This document shows positions 6,438-7,903 of a DNA stretch of 7,903 nt, piece by piece (the first letter of the stretch is position 1; each line of letters opens with the position of its first letter). The notes under the pieces are model-generated. The model did not search any database. It saw nothing but the letters and a program-made list of their open reading frames with translations, and was not told the DNA's origin. Source of the DNA: Bacillota bacterium (lineage in GTDB: Bacteria; Bacillota; Clostridia; Christensenellales; CAG-138); NCBI GenBank assembly GCA_023393045.1, contig JAEWMV010000169.1, positions 1 to 7,903 of the forward strand, written 5' to 3'. The translations under genes and the position numbers were made by a program.

Positions 6438-6454
6438 TATGTGGATTCCACATA
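6438..6454. repeat. 17-bp palindrome built from DnaA-box half sequences
   Basis: TATGTGGA, a central T, and TCCACATA form a perfect palindrome one base before the perfect DnaA box at 6456. TGTGGAT (6440-6446) is also inverted relative to ATCCACA (6458-6464), so two alternative hairpins or two opposed DnaA contacts are possible. Confidence 0.6.
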
Positions 6455-6455
6455 T

Positions 6456-6464
6456 TTATCCACA
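6456..6464 (+). promoter_or_regulatory. DnaA box (perfect TTATCCACA)
   Basis: Exact match to the consensus DnaA binding site, 28 bp beyond the dnaA stop codon, in the same orientation as the 9-mer array beside it. Confidence 0.85.
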
Positions 6465-6480
6465 TAAGGCCACCCTATTC

Positions 6481-6486
6481 ATTATA
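6481..6486 (-). promoter_or_regulatory. Possible -10 element for dnaN transcription
   Basis: The minus strand reads a perfect TATAAT just after the dnaA stop, upstream of the DnaA boxes. No good -35 hexamer is found 16-18 bp before it, so this is tentative. If used, transcription would cross the origin and could be controlled by DnaA bound at 6456. Confidence 0.3.
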
Positions 6487-6492
6487 TACCAA

Positions 6493-7824
6493 TCAGTTCC
6501 TTTTTGCGACCTTTATGCGCTTGGTGAGATCCTCTATTTCAAGCGAAAGCTGCCGATTGGACTTCATATCCTCCTCCACCTTGCCGCACGCGTCTATCAC
6601 GGTGGAGTAATGCCTGCCGCCAAACGCGCCGCCTATGGCGTTGAAGGTTTCCGTGGTGAGGTTTTTGCAAAGGTACATCGCCACCTGCCGGGGATAGGTG
6701 ATGTCCTTCGAGCGGCGGGAGGAGAGCAGCGCGTCCATCTCCACGCTGTAAAAATCCACCACGATCTGCTGGATATAGCCGACTGTGATGCGCGTATTGT
6801 CATAACCGGGGATGATGTCCTTTAAGGCCGCGTCCGCCGTCGTCACGTTGAGAGGGAGGCGGGAGAGGCTCGCATAGGCGACCACGCGCGTAAAAGCGCC
6901 CTCGAGCTGGCGTATGTTGGAAAACACCCTTTCCGCAATGAAGGTGACCACCGCTTCGTCCACGTCGATATTGTCCATGATGGCGCGGCGCTTTAATATG
7001 GCCACGCGCGTTTCGATGTCCGGCGGCTGGATGTCCGCCACAAGTCCGCCCTCGAAGCGGGAAACGAGGCGGTCCTCCAAATTGAAAAGCTCCTTGGGCG
7101 GTTTGTCGGAGGTGATGATGATCTGCTTGTTCGCGCCGCGAAGGGCGTTAAAGGTGTTGTAAAACTCCTCCTGCGTGCGGTCGCGCCCCGTGAGGAACTG
7201 AATATCGTCGATCATCAAAACGTCCACCGTGCGGTATTTGTTGCGAAACTGCACGTTGGTTTTATCCTGAATGGACTGGATGAGGTCGTTTGTAAACGTT
7301 TCGCTCGTGATGTATACGATTTTTGCGCCGGGATTTCGCTCCAGCGTCCTGTGGCCGATGGCGTGCATGAGGTGCGTTTTGCCCAAACCCACGCCGCCGT
7401 AGATGAAAAGCGGGTTGTACGCCGCGCTTGGATTGTCCGCCACGGCCTTCGCGGCCGCGTGGGCGAGGTTGTTGCCGTTGCCCACCACGAAGGATTCGAA
7501 GGTATATTTGGGATCGAGGTTGAAGTCGCTCGAATAGACCGCCCTGTCCTCGCGCAGCGCGCTGTAGAGGGGAAGCTCGGTCTCGTCGATGAACTTCACG
7601 GCAAAGGAAGAGCCGTTTGCGCGGTTGACGCAATCGGTTATAATATCCTTATAGATGTTCTTGAGGGTGCTTTTGGCGGTTTCGTCCCTCGCCTGCAGCA
7701 CAAGGGTATTGTCCTTGATGCAGATGGAGGCCATGGGTTCGATCCATGTGGTGAAGCTGATTGGCGTCATCGAGGCGCGCAGTTCGGTGAGTGAGTTTTG
7801 CCACGCAGAAAGGGCGGATTTCAT
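6493..7824 (-). CDS. dnaA: Chromosomal replication initiator protein DnaA
   Basis: AAA+ ATPase that binds DnaA boxes, opens the origin and helps load the helicase. It has 443 residues from the ATG at 7824, which has GGAGG 7 nt upstream. An in-frame ATG at 7854 would add ten residues but would place that GGAGG inside the gene, so it is unlikely. Domain I (about 1-80) has the usual W..SL..L...M....F.TWI pattern, followed by a very short linker. The AAA+ core carries Walker A GGVGLGKT (143-150), Walker B VLMIDD (202-207), an arginine-finger region RLVSRFEGGL around 252-261 (many homologues have W at the first G of GGL), and sensor-2 NIRQLEG near 303-309. Domain IV has RQVAMYL (379-385) and a recognition segment GGRHYSTVI (402-410). 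GRDHTTV is usual there, so residues corresponding to E. coli Asp433, His434 and Thr435 are His, Tyr and Ser. DnaA boxes on both sides suggest autoregulation. Confidence 0.97.
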   Translation of the reverse strand: MKSALSAWQNSLTELRASMTPISFTTWIEPMASICIKDNTLVLQARDETAKSTLKNIYKDIITDCVNRANGSSFAVKFIDETELPLYSALREDRAVYSSDFNLDPKYTFESFVVGNGNNLAHAAAKAVADNPSAAYNPLFIYGGVGLGKTHLMHAIGHRTLERNPGAKIVYITSETFTNDLIQSIQDKTNVQFRNKYRTVDVLMIDDIQFLTGRDRTQEEFYNTFNALRGANKQIIITSDKPPKELFNLEDRLVSRFEGGLVADIQPPDIETRVAILKRRAIMDNIDVDEAVVTFIAERVFSNIRQLEGAFTRVVAYASLSRLPLNVTTADAALKDIIPGYDNTRITVGYIQQIVVDFYSVEMDALLSSRRSKDITYPRQVAMYLCKNLTTETFNAIGGAFGGRHYSTVIDACGKVEEDMKSNRQLSLEIEDLTKRIKVAKRN

Positions 7825-7884
7825 CTGTGTTCCTCCGGTTGTACATTCCTCCATACATGGGTAATGTTGAAAACTTGGAAAGAA

Positions 7885-7893
7885 TGTGGATAA
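7885..7893 (-). promoter_or_regulatory. DnaA box (perfect, minus orientation)
   Basis: TGTGGATAA on the plus strand is the exact reverse complement of TTATCCACA. It lies about 60 bp upstream of the dnaA start. It could serve both dnaA autoregulation and an upstream origin half. Confidence 0.85.
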
Positions 7894-7896
7894 AAT

Positions 7897-7903
7897 TGTG
7901 GAT
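7897..7903 (-). promoter_or_regulatory. Partial DnaA box cut by the window end
   Basis: TGTGGAT matches the first seven bases of the inverted box, 12 bp after the start of the box at 7885. The last two bases lie outside the window. It suggests a cluster of same-oriented boxes continuing to the right. Confidence 0.6.

Larger units (their letters stand above)
6269..6464. other. oriC: Candidate origin of replication in the dnaA-dnaN intergenic region
   Basis: The 252-bp gap between dnaA and dnaN holds, from the dnaA side to the dnaN side: a perfect DnaA box (6456-6464), a 17-bp palindrome (6438-6454), and a head-to-tail run of DnaA-box-like 9-mers (6395-6430). Further toward dnaN come a 7-bp inverted repeat (6322-6328 with 6360-6366), a GTGGAT core in GC-rich DNA (6302-6315), a TAG/TAA-type triplet tract (6281-6301), and an AT-rich patch (6270-6282). 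This order matches the downstream half of the bipartite Bacillus subtilis oriC, where DnaA boxes, DnaA-trios and the unwinding element lie between dnaA and dnaN. Placement is by analogy; no skew calculation was possible. Confidence 0.7.

Noticed and set aside
7825..7854. Upstream ATG at 7854 as the dnaA start
   Set aside because: The GGAGG that is well spaced for the ATG at 7824 would then lie inside the gene, and the extra residues (MEECTTGGTQ) are simply its translated leader.
1..7903. CRISPR array, tRNA, rRNA, insertion sequence or transposase gene
   Set aside because: No spaced repeat array, cloverleaf, rRNA stretch or transposase-like protein is visible in the window.

Overview
The window is the replication-origin neighbourhood of a bacterial chromosome. 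It most likely comes from a fairly GC-rich member of the Bacillota (class Clostridia in the broad sense). The evidence is protein-level resemblance (GyrA, GyrB, DnaA and DnaN of Firmicutes type), strong GGAGG-type ribosome binding sites, and canonical TTATCCACA DnaA boxes around dnaA. The exact taxon cannot be read from the sequence.

Layout, left to right. The 3' five-sixths of gyrB (from base 1, plus strand) is followed after a 13-bp gap by a complete gyrA and a strong intrinsic terminator (4127-4162). A 399-bp gene-free stretch (4103-4501) follows. It holds the gyrA 3' repeat structures, a REPIN-like inverted repeat (4183-4260), an AT-rich segment, and a promoter with an overlapping palindrome for a 72-residue two-helix membrane protein (4502-4720). 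Everything after that lies on the minus strand: a small unidentified protein (4760-5029, or 5065 for the longer start), dnaN (5131-6240), a 252-bp dnaA-dnaN intergenic region with origin-like structure, and dnaA (6493-7824). The right edge carries one complete DnaA box and the beginning of another, so an upstream origin half probably continues past the window.

Functionally, all four large genes serve DNA replication. DnaA opens the origin, the DnaN clamp tethers the polymerase, and the gyrase subunits GyrA and GyrB remove positive supercoils ahead of the fork. The common Firmicutes order dnaA-dnaN-yaaA-recF-gyrB-gyrA, all in one direction, is broken here. gyrBA points toward dnaN-dnaA, no yaaA or recF lies between them, and gyrBA would be replicated head-on by a fork leaving this origin leftward.

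The most interesting points are: the inverted gyrBA block and the repeat-rich junction beside it; a DnaA whose recognition segment reads GRHYST where GRDHTT is usual; a head-to-tail run of 9-bp DnaA-box-like units with no spacers (6395-6430); a DnaA-trio-like tract next to the AT-rich dnaN-proximal edge; and a gyrA C-terminal tail encoded by an 11-bp perfect inverted repeat followed by degenerate heptamers. I see no clear sign of a wholly new multi-gene system. The genes are core replication genes in an unusual arrangement.
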